Source: Pseudomonadota bacterium
GTDB taxonomy: Bacteria; Desulfobacterota; Desulfobulbia; Desulfobulbales; JAGXFP01
Length of the DNA stretch: 25,514 nucleotides
Assembly: GCA_030673265.1 (NCBI GenBank)
Contig: DAOVJK010000007.1
Location: 1 to 25,514, forward strand
Direction of reading: 5' to 3'
Shown here: one piece after another, positions 6,790-15,144 of the stretch
Position numbering within the stretch: position 1 is the stretch's first letter
Layout: the number at the start of each line of letters is the position of its first letter
Notes under the pieces: model-generated
Told to the model about the DNA's origin: nothing
Database searches by the model: none
The model's input: the letters and a program-made list of their open reading frames with translations, nothing else
Translations under genes and position numbers: made by a program

Positions 6790-7739
6790 TTGTCAGTGAA
6801 GTTAATGGATTGCTGTGGCAAGGGCAAATCCGGTATTATTGGCGCGGACACCTTTCTGTCAGGATGATGGCGGGAGCTTCGTTTGATTCGGCCAGTAGTC
6901 TTTAAGCGCTTAAAGGTTTGGAGATAGCTTTGGCTTTTTGGGTTGCTTGCCCCGAAATCAGTTGTAATGGCAGGTGGATGGGGGAGACCGCAAACCTGTT
7001 CAGCTGCTCGCAGATCAGCAATGTTATCTATTTCATACCAGCTATTGGCATCAAAGAAAACCGGCGTGAAAGAAAGACAATCCTCGTTGACCATATCCGC
7101 GAAAACAGTCTCATAGTAGCCATCTACCATATTATTTGAAATATGCCGGTCCAATCTTTCCCGGACCAGTTGCCAGGTTATGGTGGAAAGACTGTAAATA
7201 TTGACGGTCTTGTAGTGCTTATCATCATGTTTATGAGCGCCGCTATGAAATGCCTCAATCTTCTGCCGGTTATTGATTGTCACCGTAGTGCCGTTCATCC
7301 AGGGTTGTAATTTGGCGACTGCGATTCGATCAGGATAAAGCATATTTTTAAGCATGTCCGGGTCAAAAACAAGATCGCTCTCAATCAGCAGAAACGGTTC
7401 ATGTATTGCCTTTCTGGCCAGCCATAAAGAATAAATATTGTTGGTTGTTTTGTATAAGGGACTGGTGATATACGTAATCTCCATTCCCCCGGCCCGAGTG
7501 CCAAGAAAATTACGGATACAGTCGGCTTTATGCCCGACAACTATAACTAGACGCTTGAAATTGTGTACCTGGAGGGAGTGGATAAGCCTATCAAGAATAG
7601 ATATTTCATTGACCGGAACAAGGCATTTTGGTGTCAGATCTGTTAAAGGGGAAAGGCGGCTGCCAGTACCTGCAGCCAACAGCAGGGCCGTGCTTACCCG
7701 TTCATTCTCAACACCGGGATGAATAGTTCTAATCTTCAT
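6786..7739 (-). CDS. LicC/PntC-like sugar-phosphate-type nucleotidyltransferase (probable cytidylyltransferase)
   Basis: This encodes 317 residues. The N-terminus carries the nucleotidyltransferase signature LLLAAGTGSRLSPLT followed by PKCLVPV (residues 19-43). Then come NNIYSLWLAR, the metal-binding LIESDLVFD, WMNGTTVTI, KTVNIYSLS and DANSWYEIDNIADLRAAE. This set fits LicC-type phosphocholine and PntC-type phosphonate cytidylyltransferases better than glucose-1-phosphate enzymes. It would join CTP and a phosphorylated or phosphonylated amino-alcohol to give a CDP- or CMP-linked headgroup. About 55 residues after the core are basic and probably disordered. A clear AGAGGA site lies 6-7 bases before the ATG. 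It is the first gene of the four-gene run; 640 bases without a gene lie upstream. Confidence 0.83.
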   Translation of the reverse strand: MKIRTIHPGVENERVSTALLLAAGTGSRLSPLTDLTPKCLVPVNEISILDRLIHSLQVHNFKRLVIVVGHKADCIRNFLGTRAGGMEITYITSPLYKTTNNIYSLWLARKAIHEPFLLIESDLVFDPDMLKNMLYPDRIAVAKLQPWMNGTTVTINNRQKIEAFHSGAHKHDDKHYKTVNIYSLSTITWQLVRERLDRHISNNMVDGYYETVFADMVNEDCLSFTPVFFDANSWYEIDNIADLRAAEQVCGLPHPPAITTDFGASNPKSQSYLQTFKRLKTTGRIKRSSRHHPDRKVSAPIIPDLPLPQQSINFTDK

Positions 7740-8381
7740 TTATATTTCCTCTAAATTCATAACGAGACCATGGCAGTGGCAACACTTTAAATAGACCTTT
7801 TGCGAGTAGATAGAACAATCCTGGGCGGATTAGAGCCATAGAGGATCGATGTTAAAGGTTATTTTTTACCGATTAGCTCAGGCAAAATAATTGCAGGGCA
7901 TCATAACGGACTGATAGCAGGGCCGAACTCAAGAGACCGGCGGCAAAAAGAAGGCACTAGATTGCCATGGAACCAGATGGTTAATTCGTGAAAATAACAT
8001 GTAACTTTAGGACAAGATCTTCTACAAGTCAAGGTGTATCCGATAATTTCTAAAATGCTAACCTTGTATAGTGTATTTACCAGAATCCCATCCTAAGAGG
8101 CAATTTTTTAGAGAGGTCAAATAAGAATCTGAAATATCCAGAAGGAGATAGGTTCTAACCTTGGGCCAAGGTTTTATTGAAATTGGATACCAACTTACAA
8201 TAATATGTGTTATATGAAGCCGGTTGTTATTGCAAAACTCGCCAGCAATAAGGTGTTGACTTGGCGTTGTTATCTTCTCTGCAAGATGATTGTGATTTTG
8301 ATAGCAATGGGGATAGCGTTGCGGCTGAGGCAAAGAAAGTACAAATTCAATTGTTTTAAAATTCAGCGAAAAGGAAATTAA
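7740..8381. other. Intergenic region between divergent genes
   Basis: This 640-base AT-rich region separates the nucleotidyltransferase (minus) from the small Cys-rich gene (plus), so both promoters should be here. No convincing gene is present. An antisense frame of 123 codons (8058-8429) is rich in His and Asn without a domain pattern and overlaps the next gene's start. A 55-codon plus frame from 8215 would give a short hydrophobic peptide but has no ribosome site. A palindrome lies at 8157-8173. Confidence 0.55.
8157..8173. promoter_or_regulatory. Palindrome, possible operator or hairpin
   Basis: AACCTTGG, a single central G, then CCAAGGTT makes a perfect 8-base inverted repeat with a one-base centre. 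The spacing is too tight for a good RNA hairpin, so a dimeric regulator site is more likely. It lies about 210 bases upstream of the gene at 8382 and 418 bases upstream of the nucleotidyltransferase start. Confidence 0.35.
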
Positions 8382-8675
8382 ATGATCTCGAAATCTTATT
8401 TTGTCAAATTTACAGAAAACAAGTGTCACAATAGCCGTGAATCGGGGAGCGGTAAGGTGTGCGCTGTCAAAAAAACCAGTACCGGTGAATGGCTAAAGAA
8501 ATTTGGCGAAAAAGATCTGGACAGTGAAAATGTGCTTTATGTCTGCTCCAGCGATTGCAAAAAGTGTGATTTCAACCCCAATGAAAAAAGCTGTAACGGT
8601 TCGCAGGCAATAGCCATAGTTTACGGGGCCAAACTTACAGTACAAGTACGTGATGAAAGTGATCGTGATATTTGA
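8382..8675 (+). CDS. Small cysteine-containing hypothetical protein
   Basis: This encodes 97 residues, with an AAAGGAA ribosome site at a good distance before the ATG. Six cysteines are present (Cys15, 27, 55, 59, 62, 71), of which CSSDCKKC forms a tight cluster followed by CNGS, a plausible metal- or cluster-binding or disulfide site. The protein is hydrophilic throughout, ends in an acidic tail (RDESDRDI), and has no signal peptide or membrane segment. I do not recognise the family. It converges on the hemerythrin gene, 27 bases from the end of that gene, and a weak inverted repeat (ATTGAGT and ACTCAAT) spans the junction. No function is assigned. Confidence 0.6.
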   Translation: MISKSYFVKFTENKCHNSRESGSGKVCAVKKTSTGEWLKKFGEKDLDSENVLYVCSSDCKKCDFNPNEKSCNGSQAIAIVYGAKLTVQVRDESDRDI

Positions 8676-8702
8676 TTGAGTGAAAACTTTAAACTTACAA
8701 GA

Positions 8703-9119
8703 TCAATCTATTGACTCAATTACGGTCTTTTCTAATAGATCTTGGAAATATTTCACATCATATCGAAGAATATGATCCTTGAGCCAGTCGGCTAACAGAT
8801 TACTGGTTTCTTTGAAATTAAACTTTTCGTCTGTCTTGGATTGTTCTTCATACTTTCTTGCTTTTTCCGTAAAATCACAGTGTAGCTGGTGATGAACATC
8901 GTAATCGGGATGATCCTTCAGATAAACCTCCTCACTGGTGAAATGGTAACGGAAATGGTTGAGCACATCTGAAAGGATATATGGCAAATCACGACGGTTT
9001 TTTCCCGCATCAACCGCTGCTGCCAATCTGTTAAGCAGTTGGAAAATTCTTTTATGTTGGCTATCAGTTTCTCCAAGACCAACTAGATAGTCGTCTTTCC
9101 ATTCTATGATATCTGACAT
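8703..9119 (-). CDS. Bacteriohemerythrin
   Basis: This 138-residue protein has every residue that binds the di-iron centre in hemerythrins: His22 (SQHKRIF), His59 and Glu63 (HFTSE), His76 and His80 (HHQLH), His116 and Asp121 (HILRYD). The opening IIEWKDDYLVGLGETDSQH is typical of the bacterial family. It binds oxygen reversibly at a non-heme di-iron site in the cytoplasm. In anaerobes and microaerophiles it is thought to deliver or scavenge oxygen or to act as a sensor domain. It stands alone with no fused signalling domain and is transcribed by itself. A short hairpin lies about 50-66 bases upstream of its start. Confidence in the family is very high; the physiological role is inferred. Confidence 0.95.
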   Translation of the reverse strand: MSDIIEWKDDYLVGLGETDSQHKRIFQLLNRLAAAVDAGKNRRDLPYILSDVLNHFRYHFTSEEVYLKDHPDYDVHHQLHCDFTEKARKYEEQSKTDEKFNFKETSNLLADWLKDHILRYDVKYFQDLLEKTVIESID

Positions 9120-9533
9120 TCACCTATAACCAGTAAACGATGTTCTTTCTGGGGATGATGCCTGCTTAATCGCAGAAACTGCGATATTGCGCGAGTGCTA
9201 CACACTACAACCTTATTATATCCAGCTACGGTTATTTTACAACTTTTTTGAATAGGACAATACAAAGAAAAGAATATTTTAAAATTTGGCTGGATTGAAG
9301 ATATTATTGATTAGCTTCAGTCAAAGTCAACATATTTCCAAAGAAGTTTAACCAAGTTCGTTGAAGATGTCATTCCGACATCATAAATAAACAAAGATTT
9401 ATGTTACTGAGAAGCTTAAGTTTTATAGAACGTCTGAAATTGCCAGGAATGCTGAGTTGGCTGGTTGAAGATGCACCGTAGACATCTTCAGTTTTGAGGG
9501 AGGCTAATTTCTTATGATGTTGAGAAGCAATCT
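9120..9533. other. Intergenic region with several inverted repeats
   Basis: No gene is visible between the hybrid kinase stop and the hemerythrin start. The stretch holds inverted repeats at 9169-9185, 9366-9382 (GATGTC and GACATC) and 9382-9403 (CATAAAT and ATTTATG), plus repeat copy B. The last three lie behind the kinase on its transcript and may end or stabilise it, but none is followed by a clear U-run. The hemerythrin promoter should lie near 9140-9200. Confidence 0.5.
9169..9185. promoter_or_regulatory. Inverted repeat upstream of hemerythrin
   Basis: ATCGCAG, AAA, CTGCGAT makes a perfect 7-base stem with a three-base loop. It is 50 bases upstream of the hemerythrin ATG, where an operator or a 5'-leader hairpin would be expected. 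It does not match the FNR box. Confidence 0.4.
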
Positions 9534-9538
9534 TCAAT
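9428..9538 (+). repeat. Interspersed repeat, copy B, with internal hairpin
   Basis: This copy pairs with 2061-2173 and overlaps the last few bases of the hybrid kinase. Within it, TGAAGATG (9466-9473) and CATCTTCA (9483-9490) form a perfect 8-base stem with a 9-base loop. The equivalent arm in copy A has decayed at that spot. Placement directly behind the kinase stop suggests the unit arose as a 3'-flanking sequence or small mobile hairpin element. Confidence 0.75.
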
Positions 9539-11441
9539 TAATAATCTGAGCAATAACACTCGAAAGATCCTGTAAACGAAACGGTTTTTCGATTGCTGAG
9601 CAAAAGTTATAATCCTTGAAGTTTGCCATGATTGGATCATTGGAATAGCCGCTTGAAACAATGACTTTCGCATCAGGATTTATACTGAGGATATTTTTCA
9701 CTGCTTCCTTTCCCCCCATGCCTCCCGGAATAGTCAAATCCATGATTACAAGATCAATGGGCCGGCCTATGGCCATGGACTCCTGATACAATTTTATAGC
9801 CTCCTCTCCATCTGCTGCTAGAACAACATCATGTCCTAACTCGCACAACATTTCCTTGGATATAGTTCTGACCATTTCCTCATCATCCATTACCAAAATC
9901 TTTAGTTGGGAGGATATATTTCTCTCTGTAAAGGATTCCTGTTTTGCTATTTGAGCTTTATCTGATGCCGGGAGATAAATTGTGAATGTGGAGCCAACAC
10001 CTGGAGAAGATTCTGCAATGATATGTCCATTGTGCTTTTTAATGATGGATTGCGTTATGGCGAGACCGAGTCCGCTTCCCTCGTGTTTGGTGGAAAAATA
10101 TGGTTCAAATATTCTTTTCACTACATTAGCAGTCATACCTATACCATTATCACGGATAGATATTCTTACGAATTTCCCCTCTCGTGCAAAAGATAAATTA
10201 TTGTCACTTTCAGAAACAACATTCTCACAGGATATCGTGATGTTTCCCCCTTCAGGCATGGCATGGCTTGCGTTAATAACGATGTTTTGAATTACTTGAC
10301 TAATCTGCCCTTTGTCAATTTCGACCGGCCATAAATCTTCAGGTATGTCATAGTGGCAAATGAGGTTTTTCCCATGAAGGACAAAATTTGCTGAGTCATT
10401 AATTATTTCATCAAGGGATGATAATTCCTTAACCGGCTCGCCACCTTTTGCGAAAGTCAGCAACTGCTGGGTTAGGCCCGTGGCCCTGAGTGATGCTTTT
10501 TCAGCCTCGGATAGAAGCTTTCTTGTTTTGTCTTTCAGTTCTTGGTCAAACAGGGCTAGGTTGATATTACCCATAATAGCAGCTAGTATATTGTTAAAAT
10601 CGTGAGCGATGCCGCCAGCCAGCACGCCGATGGACTCAAGCTTTTGAGTTTTCAGTCTTTCTTCCTCCAATTTTTTGCGTTCTGTAATGTCGGAAATCAG
10701 AGCAAAAGAGCCTGTAATTGCGCCGCTACTATCTTTGATTATCTGGGGAGAAACAATAGTATGTAAGTGGCTGCCATCTTTTTTTATAAAAGAAATCTCA
10801 TAGGGTTTAGCCGGTCCAGAACCACGCCTATCAATATATTGTTTAAATATTTCCAGGTTTTCTTTATCGAGAAAATCGCTGGGTGATCTACCAAGCATTT
10901 CATCTTCCGAATAGCCAAACATTTCACACATGCTTTTATTGACAAAGATGATTTCAGCCTTTTCGTCCATCCTAGCAACGCCTTGAGTCGTATTCTCCAC
11001 AAACTGCCGGAACTTCTTCTCGCTATTTTTAAGCTCGTTTTCAGTTCTTTTATTGGCAGTAATATCCATACAAATTCCACCGACTGCATAGATACGGCCT
11101 TCTGGATCGTGAAGAGGGAACTTCGAAGTTATAAAAGTATGTTCACCATCTGTCAGGGTAATAGTCTCTGTGAACTCAACAAGAGATTTACGCTCTTTGA
11201 CCTCCTCATCTTGGGATCGAAAAAGATCAGCGACCGGTTTGGGGAAGATGTCATAATCAGTTTTACCCTTAATCTCCTGATTAGTAACATTAGCCAGCCA
11301 TTCATATTGTTGGTTAACATAGATGTATCTGTAATCAGAACTTTTAAGGTAAACAGGCTGATTAAGATTGCCGAGAATTGCCCGCAGCAACTCGGCTTCA
11401 CTAGGCATATTTTCATTTGTTAACTTGGATTTTTCCATCAT
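9534..11441 (-). CDS. Soluble hybrid sensor histidine kinase (PAS-PAS-HisKA-HATPase-REC)
   Basis: This encodes 635 residues with no membrane segment. Two PAS domains (about 15-130 and 140-255) are followed by HisKA with His280 in GGIAHDFNN. The HATPase has N-box NIVINASHAM, G1 DNGIGM and G2 GSGLGLAI. The C-terminal receiver domain (about 515-635) has VMDDEE, phospho-acceptor Asp568 in VIMDLTIPGG and lysine in EKPF. It would sense a cytosolic signal, autophosphorylate on His280 and pass the phosphate to its own Asp568, then to a partner not present here. Two adjacent ATGs (11441 and 11438) both fit the AAGGAAGG site. It may share a transcript with the sensor 66 bases upstream. The end of its receiver domain is partly duplicated as a remnant near 3.0-3.1 kb. 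Confidence 0.93.
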   Translation of the reverse strand: MMEKSKLTNENMPSEAELLRAILGNLNQPVYLKSSDYRYIYVNQQYEWLANVTNQEIKGKTDYDIFPKPVADLFRSQDEEVKERKSLVEFTETITLTDGEHTFITSKFPLHDPEGRIYAVGGICMDITANKRTENELKNSEKKFRQFVENTTQGVARMDEKAEIIFVNKSMCEMFGYSEDEMLGRSPSDFLDKENLEIFKQYIDRRGSGPAKPYEISFIKKDGSHLHTIVSPQIIKDSSGAITGSFALISDITERKKLEEERLKTQKLESIGVLAGGIAHDFNNILAAIMGNINLALFDQELKDKTRKLLSEAEKASLRATGLTQQLLTFAKGGEPVKELSSLDEIINDSANFVLHGKNLICHYDIPEDLWPVEIDKGQISQVIQNIVINASHAMPEGGNITISCENVVSESDNNLSFAREGKFVRISIRDNGIGMTANVVKRIFEPYFSTKHEGSGLGLAITQSIIKKHNGHIIAESSPGVGSTFTIYLPASDKAQIAKQESFTERNISSQLKILVMDDEEMVRTISKEMLCELGHDVVLAADGEEAIKLYQESMAIGRPIDLVIMDLTIPGGMGGKEAVKNILSINPDAKVIVSSGYSNDPIMANFKDYNFCSAIEKPFRLQDLSSVIAQIIN

Positions 11442-11507
11442 CCTGCCTTCCTTGAAATTCCATTAATTGAACTTCTCAAATTTAAAAAATAGTAACTATT
11501 CTAAAAT

Positions 11508-13856
11508 TTATTTTCCCTTTTTTTTCATAATTGATGCATATTCTTTTGGGTAATGTTCTTTCGTACAAGAGGGACAAATTGTATGAGTAAAATCCACTCC
11601 TGAATGTTTATGGATATACCCTTCGATCTGTTCATAATACCCATCATCGTTTCTTATGTTTTTGCAAAATGAACAAATGGGCAGAATTCCACGTAAGATT
11701 TTAATTTCGGAAATAGCGGTTTGAAGCTCTTCGATCAACTTTTCCCGTTCTTGTTCGGTTTTCTTCTGCTCACTTATATTTGTAGCAACCTGTATTCGTA
11801 CGGTTCGGCCGTCCACCCATTCAATAGCTTCATCGCGACACTCATACCATTCGCCGTTTCTATTGTTCTGGACTTGCCAGACATGAGTGCCAGTGAACAA
11901 TTGATTGTTTTCACGAATCTTCTGGTATTCGCAGAAAGCACAAGGCCCATCATGCTTGGCTTGTATCGCCTCCCAGCACTTCTTTCCCTTAATATCACCA
12001 AAATGCTCTTTCACATAGCGGTTTATGAAGAGGAGTTCATAGGTATCCAGGTCCGCCACATAAATCATTGCGTCTACCGTATCCAGAACAGTTTGCAATT
12101 GCTGATTGGCTAGTCTGATCTGTTCTTGAACTTTTTTCCGTTCGGCAAGATCCCTTACAATTGCCAAAAAACGGCCATTTTTTTCAGTTGGCTGCTTTAC
12201 AAACTGGAGAAAAACTTCAACCGGGATAAGGGTTCCGTTCTTATGTTTATGTACGGTCTCGAAAAGGAGAGACTTCTTTTTGCCTTCAAGCAAAGGGCTA
12301 ATCATATCCCTAAAAGATTTCTCGGTGAATTCAGGTTTGATATCAAGAGGGGTCATATCGTAAAATTGATTCTCTCTATACCCGACCTGGCTGATGGCTC
12401 CCTGGTTGACATAAATAAACTTCAAAGTATCTGGGGCAAACATGAAGACACAGTCCAGGGTTTGGTCCAAGGTGATTTTGAACTGATTCAGCTGTTTTTC
12501 GATTATTTTACGTTCTTCAATTTCTTTGGAAAGTTCATCCCGAGAAACGGTAATGGTTGCCAGGTTTACTGACATTTTATTCAGCGATTGGGCCAAAGAG
12601 CCAATCTCATCATTTGAGGTCACATCGGCTCTAGCATTAAGGTGCCCGCTACCAATGGTTTGGGCAGTAACTGCAAGTTTAACGATGGGTCTGGCGGCTA
12701 ACTTGCCAAGTAAAAGAGCGACAATGCCAGCTAACAAGGTGAAAATAACTCCAGCAAAAATAATGAGCCGAGTTGTTTCATGAGCAACCTCAAAAGCTTC
12801 TTCTTCACTAAAAGAGATGACAACATGCCAGCCTTCACCTTTATTGCCCTTAATGTGATCAATCGATTCCTGACTACCACCAAAACCTGTTTTTTCTGAT
12901 CCCATTGTTGCTCGAATTGGAGCCAGAGCTACGAGTTCTTTTTCATTGTTGTCAGAAATGATTGAGGTGATGATTTCTTTGTTCTGTAATAAACCAACAA
13001 GCTCATCGGTCACATGAGTTGAAAGTGGAATAACGTCACGTTCGTACACAATGAGTCCTTTTGTGCGGACGATTCTCAGCTGACCAGGATTGCGAAGGCC
13101 AAATTCTCGGACTACATCGGTCAGCAGCCCCATAATTTTCACATTACATTTCAAGATTCCGATTATCTCGTTGTTCTCTTTAATTGGAATAACAACTCCC
13201 AGCACATATCCCTTTACGCTAGTATCAAAACCACGATCGTCTAAAAAAACTCGGCCTTGGCCATCATTAAAACATGCCAACCACCAATATTTAGGGGCAT
13301 GCGCAAGAGTTGTCAGCTTGCCGGTTGTGGCAATCATCGCCCCATAACGGTTGGTAAGAAAAATCTCACCATACATTCCCGGCAGGATTATTTGCTGGGA
13401 TTTAAGATAATCAGCAACAGGATTGGTCATGTGGGCCTTGATAAAGGGATCGTTGATGTCAGCTGTTTTCTTCCAGCGCTGGTTACGGCGATCAATCTCT
13501 TGGTTTCGTTCTTCGTCTGGTAATGCTTCAAAAGTAGAATTACTTTTCAGAAGAGCCACTTTGATAAGTGGAGCAGAGGACAGTGTGAGGGCTATTGTTA
13601 TTTTTTCTTCAAGATGGGAGTCAATATGCAGAGCGACTTCTTCTGAGATATTTCGAAGATTGGTCAACTCATTATCGATGACAATGTGGTGGCTCTGCAT
13701 GTCATAACCCCATGAAAGCAGAAGCACAAGAACCGAGCCAAACAAGGTCATTATGACAGCAGCTTTGTACTGTATCTTCAAAATTCTCTCCGTTATATAG
13801 TTCCTTTTTGTGGCCACCTTTATGCGAGCGCCATCCATCAACACTTGCGGAGCCAA
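11508..13856 (-). CDS. Cache-HAMP-PAS-PAS membrane sensor ending in a four-cysteine module
   Basis: This encodes about 782 residues. Domains in order: a membrane helix (about 33-50); a large periplasmic double-Cache region (about 55-355); a second helix (about 361-384); HAMP (about 385-440, EIGSLAQSLNKMS); PAS (about 465-590); a second PAS (about 600-715) carrying a KKCWEAIQ-x6-PCAFC cysteine motif; and a C-terminal module with LPICSFCKNIRNDDGYYEQI and ICPSC. No kinase, cyclase, EAL or methyl-acceptor domain follows. It probably binds a small molecule outside the cell and signals through the cysteine modules or a partner. The adjacent downstream hybrid kinase is a possible partner. The start is uncertain: TTG at 13856 has an AAAGGA directly against it, and the ATG at 13838 lacks a site. 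Confidence 0.88.
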   Translation of the reverse strand: MAPQVLMDGARIKVATKRNYITERILKIQYKAAVIMTLFGSVLVLLLSWGYDMQSHHIVIDNELTNLRNISEEVALHIDSHLEEKITIALTLSSAPLIKVALLKSNSTFEALPDEERNQEIDRRNQRWKKTADINDPFIKAHMTNPVADYLKSQQIILPGMYGEIFLTNRYGAMIATTGKLTTLAHAPKYWWLACFNDGQGRVFLDDRGFDTSVKGYVLGVVIPIKENNEIIGILKCNVKIMGLLTDVVREFGLRNPGQLRIVRTKGLIVYERDVIPLSTHVTDELVGLLQNKEIITSIISDNNEKELVALAPIRATMGSEKTGFGGSQESIDHIKGNKGEGWHVVISFSEEEAFEVAHETTRLIIFAGVIFTLLAGIVALLLGKLAARPIVKLAVTAQTIGSGHLNARADVTSNDEIGSLAQSLNKMSVNLATITVSRDELSKEIEERKIIEKQLNQFKITLDQTLDCVFMFAPDTLKFIYVNQGAISQVGYRENQFYDMTPLDIKPEFTEKSFRDMISPLLEGKKKSLLFETVHKHKNGTLIPVEVFLQFVKQPTEKNGRFLAIVRDLAERKKVQEQIRLANQQLQTVLDTVDAMIYVADLDTYELLFINRYVKEHFGDIKGKKCWEAIQAKHDGPCAFCEYQKIRENNQLFTGTHVWQVQNNRNGEWYECRDEAIEWVDGRTVRIQVATNISEQKKTEQEREKLIEELQTAISEIKILRGILPICSFCKNIRNDDGYYEQIEGYIHKHSGVDFTHTICPSCTKEHYPKEYASIMKKKGK

Positions 13857-14232
13857 TCCTTTCGCTTAATAAAAACCCATATCACTTCCTTGATCTCCCA
13901 AGACCGTTTTTATAATTGTCGAACAGAAGGTTAAATAATATCAAGTGGAAACTGATGTGTAGGAAATTAAGTATGGAGTACGAAACAAAATCTGAAGATG
14001 GTTACAGAGCATCGTCACTCTGAGATAACTCCCAGAGATAGCCCTTCCGGGCACAGCGCACCTGTTTATATCCCAGAACAGCCTGGAATTTATTAGTGGA
14101 GAATCGGTCCGGAATTTAGCTTGAGCCGGTAGGCATTATAGTTTGGCAAAAAAAACGCAGTAGCAATCAGGTTGATTGACTGTGTTGATGTAGCAGGAGG
14201 GTCTTTCTCGCTACTTGATAGCACTTTGTTAA
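13857..14232. other. Intergenic region with a possible coding remnant
   Basis: No intact gene is seen. On the minus strand an open stretch of about 36 codons (roughly 14005-14115) encodes FQAVLGYKQVRCARKGYLWE and ends in DDAL before a stop. It looks more protein-like than its surroundings but has no start codon or ribosome site. I could not place it in a family. The promoter of the Cache sensor should be just upstream of 13860. Confidence 0.35.
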
Positions 14233-15144
14233 TCAGATTTTTTTGAGATAGCCAGGATATAGTTTATCTGCGCAATCCGGGCAAATACCGTGACTGAACT
14301 CTACTTCAGAATTATCCCGGATATATGTTTCTATTTGGTTCCAGTAGCCACGGTCGTCCCTGATCTGCTTGCATGATGCGCAAATAGGCAGGAAGCCGCT
14401 CAACAGCTTCACCTTGGCAAGCGCTTCCTTGTGTTCGGTGATTTCTAGTTTGAGGGCCTTTTCCGCCTGTCTGCGCTTGTTAATTAATTGGTTGAATTCT
14501 TTGCTCAATTGCCCGATTTCGTCGTTCCTTGCCGAAGGGATGATGTTTTGCAGTTCTCCTTCCCTTACCTGCTCAACCTGACTGCTGAAGATAAGGATTG
14601 GCTTGATAACCATCTTGAATAGAAGAATAAACATGCCCGCAATATAGATCACAAGTAAAGTAACAAGAGCAGTGATCTTCATTCCAGCCATTGTCTGTAA
14701 ATTTTTAATTTCTCGCTCGGTCGAGTTTTTTAAGGTCGCCACGTTCGCACTAATCTTTTCAACCTCATTGCGGATTTGCTCCGAGAGTGGCTTGCCAAGA
14801 GGTTGGCCCGGGGTCAAATTGTCGACCACTCGCTTGATCCTAATAACCGAGATTTCCATCTTAATAAGCTCGGCCGGTTTATTTTCATCCGGCAATATTG
14901 CTTGGAGTTTTCTGGTTATTGGCGGGATCGCGGCAAGATGTTTTTTTAATGAATCGACGTCCTTCAAATCGAGGAGGATTTCTATAGCGATCTCGTGGAC
15001 GGCATGCTGGACCATCTCCAGCTTGGCGACAGTTTGATAGAGTCTATCGTTGGCAGACCGGTACCCTTGTAAAATAATTGCCGAGGCAATTAATACGGTG
15101 AGTGCCGAAGCTGAGAAGAGAATGGTCTTGGCCTTGATCGTCAT
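14233..15144 (-). CDS. HAMP membrane sensor with C-terminal four-cysteine module
   Basis: This encodes 303 residues: membrane helix 7-27, a periplasmic helical region of about 125 residues, a second helix 157-177, HAMP (about 179-225, NDEIGQLSKEFNQLI), a short coiled coil, then a C-terminal module with Cys255, Cys258, Cys288 and Cys291. The module (LPICASCKQIRDDRGYWNQI, then GICPDC) is nearly the same as in the Cache sensor at 11508-13856. There is no kinase, cyclase or methyl-accepting region. The gene overlaps the binding-protein gene upstream by four bases (ATGA), so the two products are probably made together. A binding protein docking on this sensor is the natural reading, as in TorT-TorS or AioX-AioS. 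The periplasmic part looks like a four-helix bundle. Confidence 0.88.
   Translation of the reverse strand: MTIKAKTILFSASALTVLIASAIILQGYRSANDRLYQTVAKLEMVQHAVHEIAIEILLDLKDVDSLKKHLAAIPPITRKLQAILPDENKPAELIKMEISVIRIKRVVDNLTPGQPLGKPLSEQIRNEVEKISANVATLKNSTEREIKNLQTMAGMKITALVTLLVIYIAGMFILLFKMVIKPILIFSSQVEQVREGELQNIIPSARNDEIGQLSKEFNQLINKRRQAEKALKLEITEHKEALAKVKLLSGFLPICASCKQIRDDRGYWNQIETYIRDNSEVEFSHGICPDCADKLYPGYLKKI

Noticed and set aside
8215..8382. Plus-strand 55-codon frame with a short hydrophobic stretch
   Set aside because: No ribosome site and no family match; a fragment in another frame (DDCDFDSNGD) recalls calcium-binding repeats but is broken by stops.
8058..8429. Minus-strand frame of 123 codons in the 7.7-8.4 kb gap
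   Set aside because: No ribosome site, His/Asn-rich without pattern, and it overlaps the start of the better supported gene at 8382.
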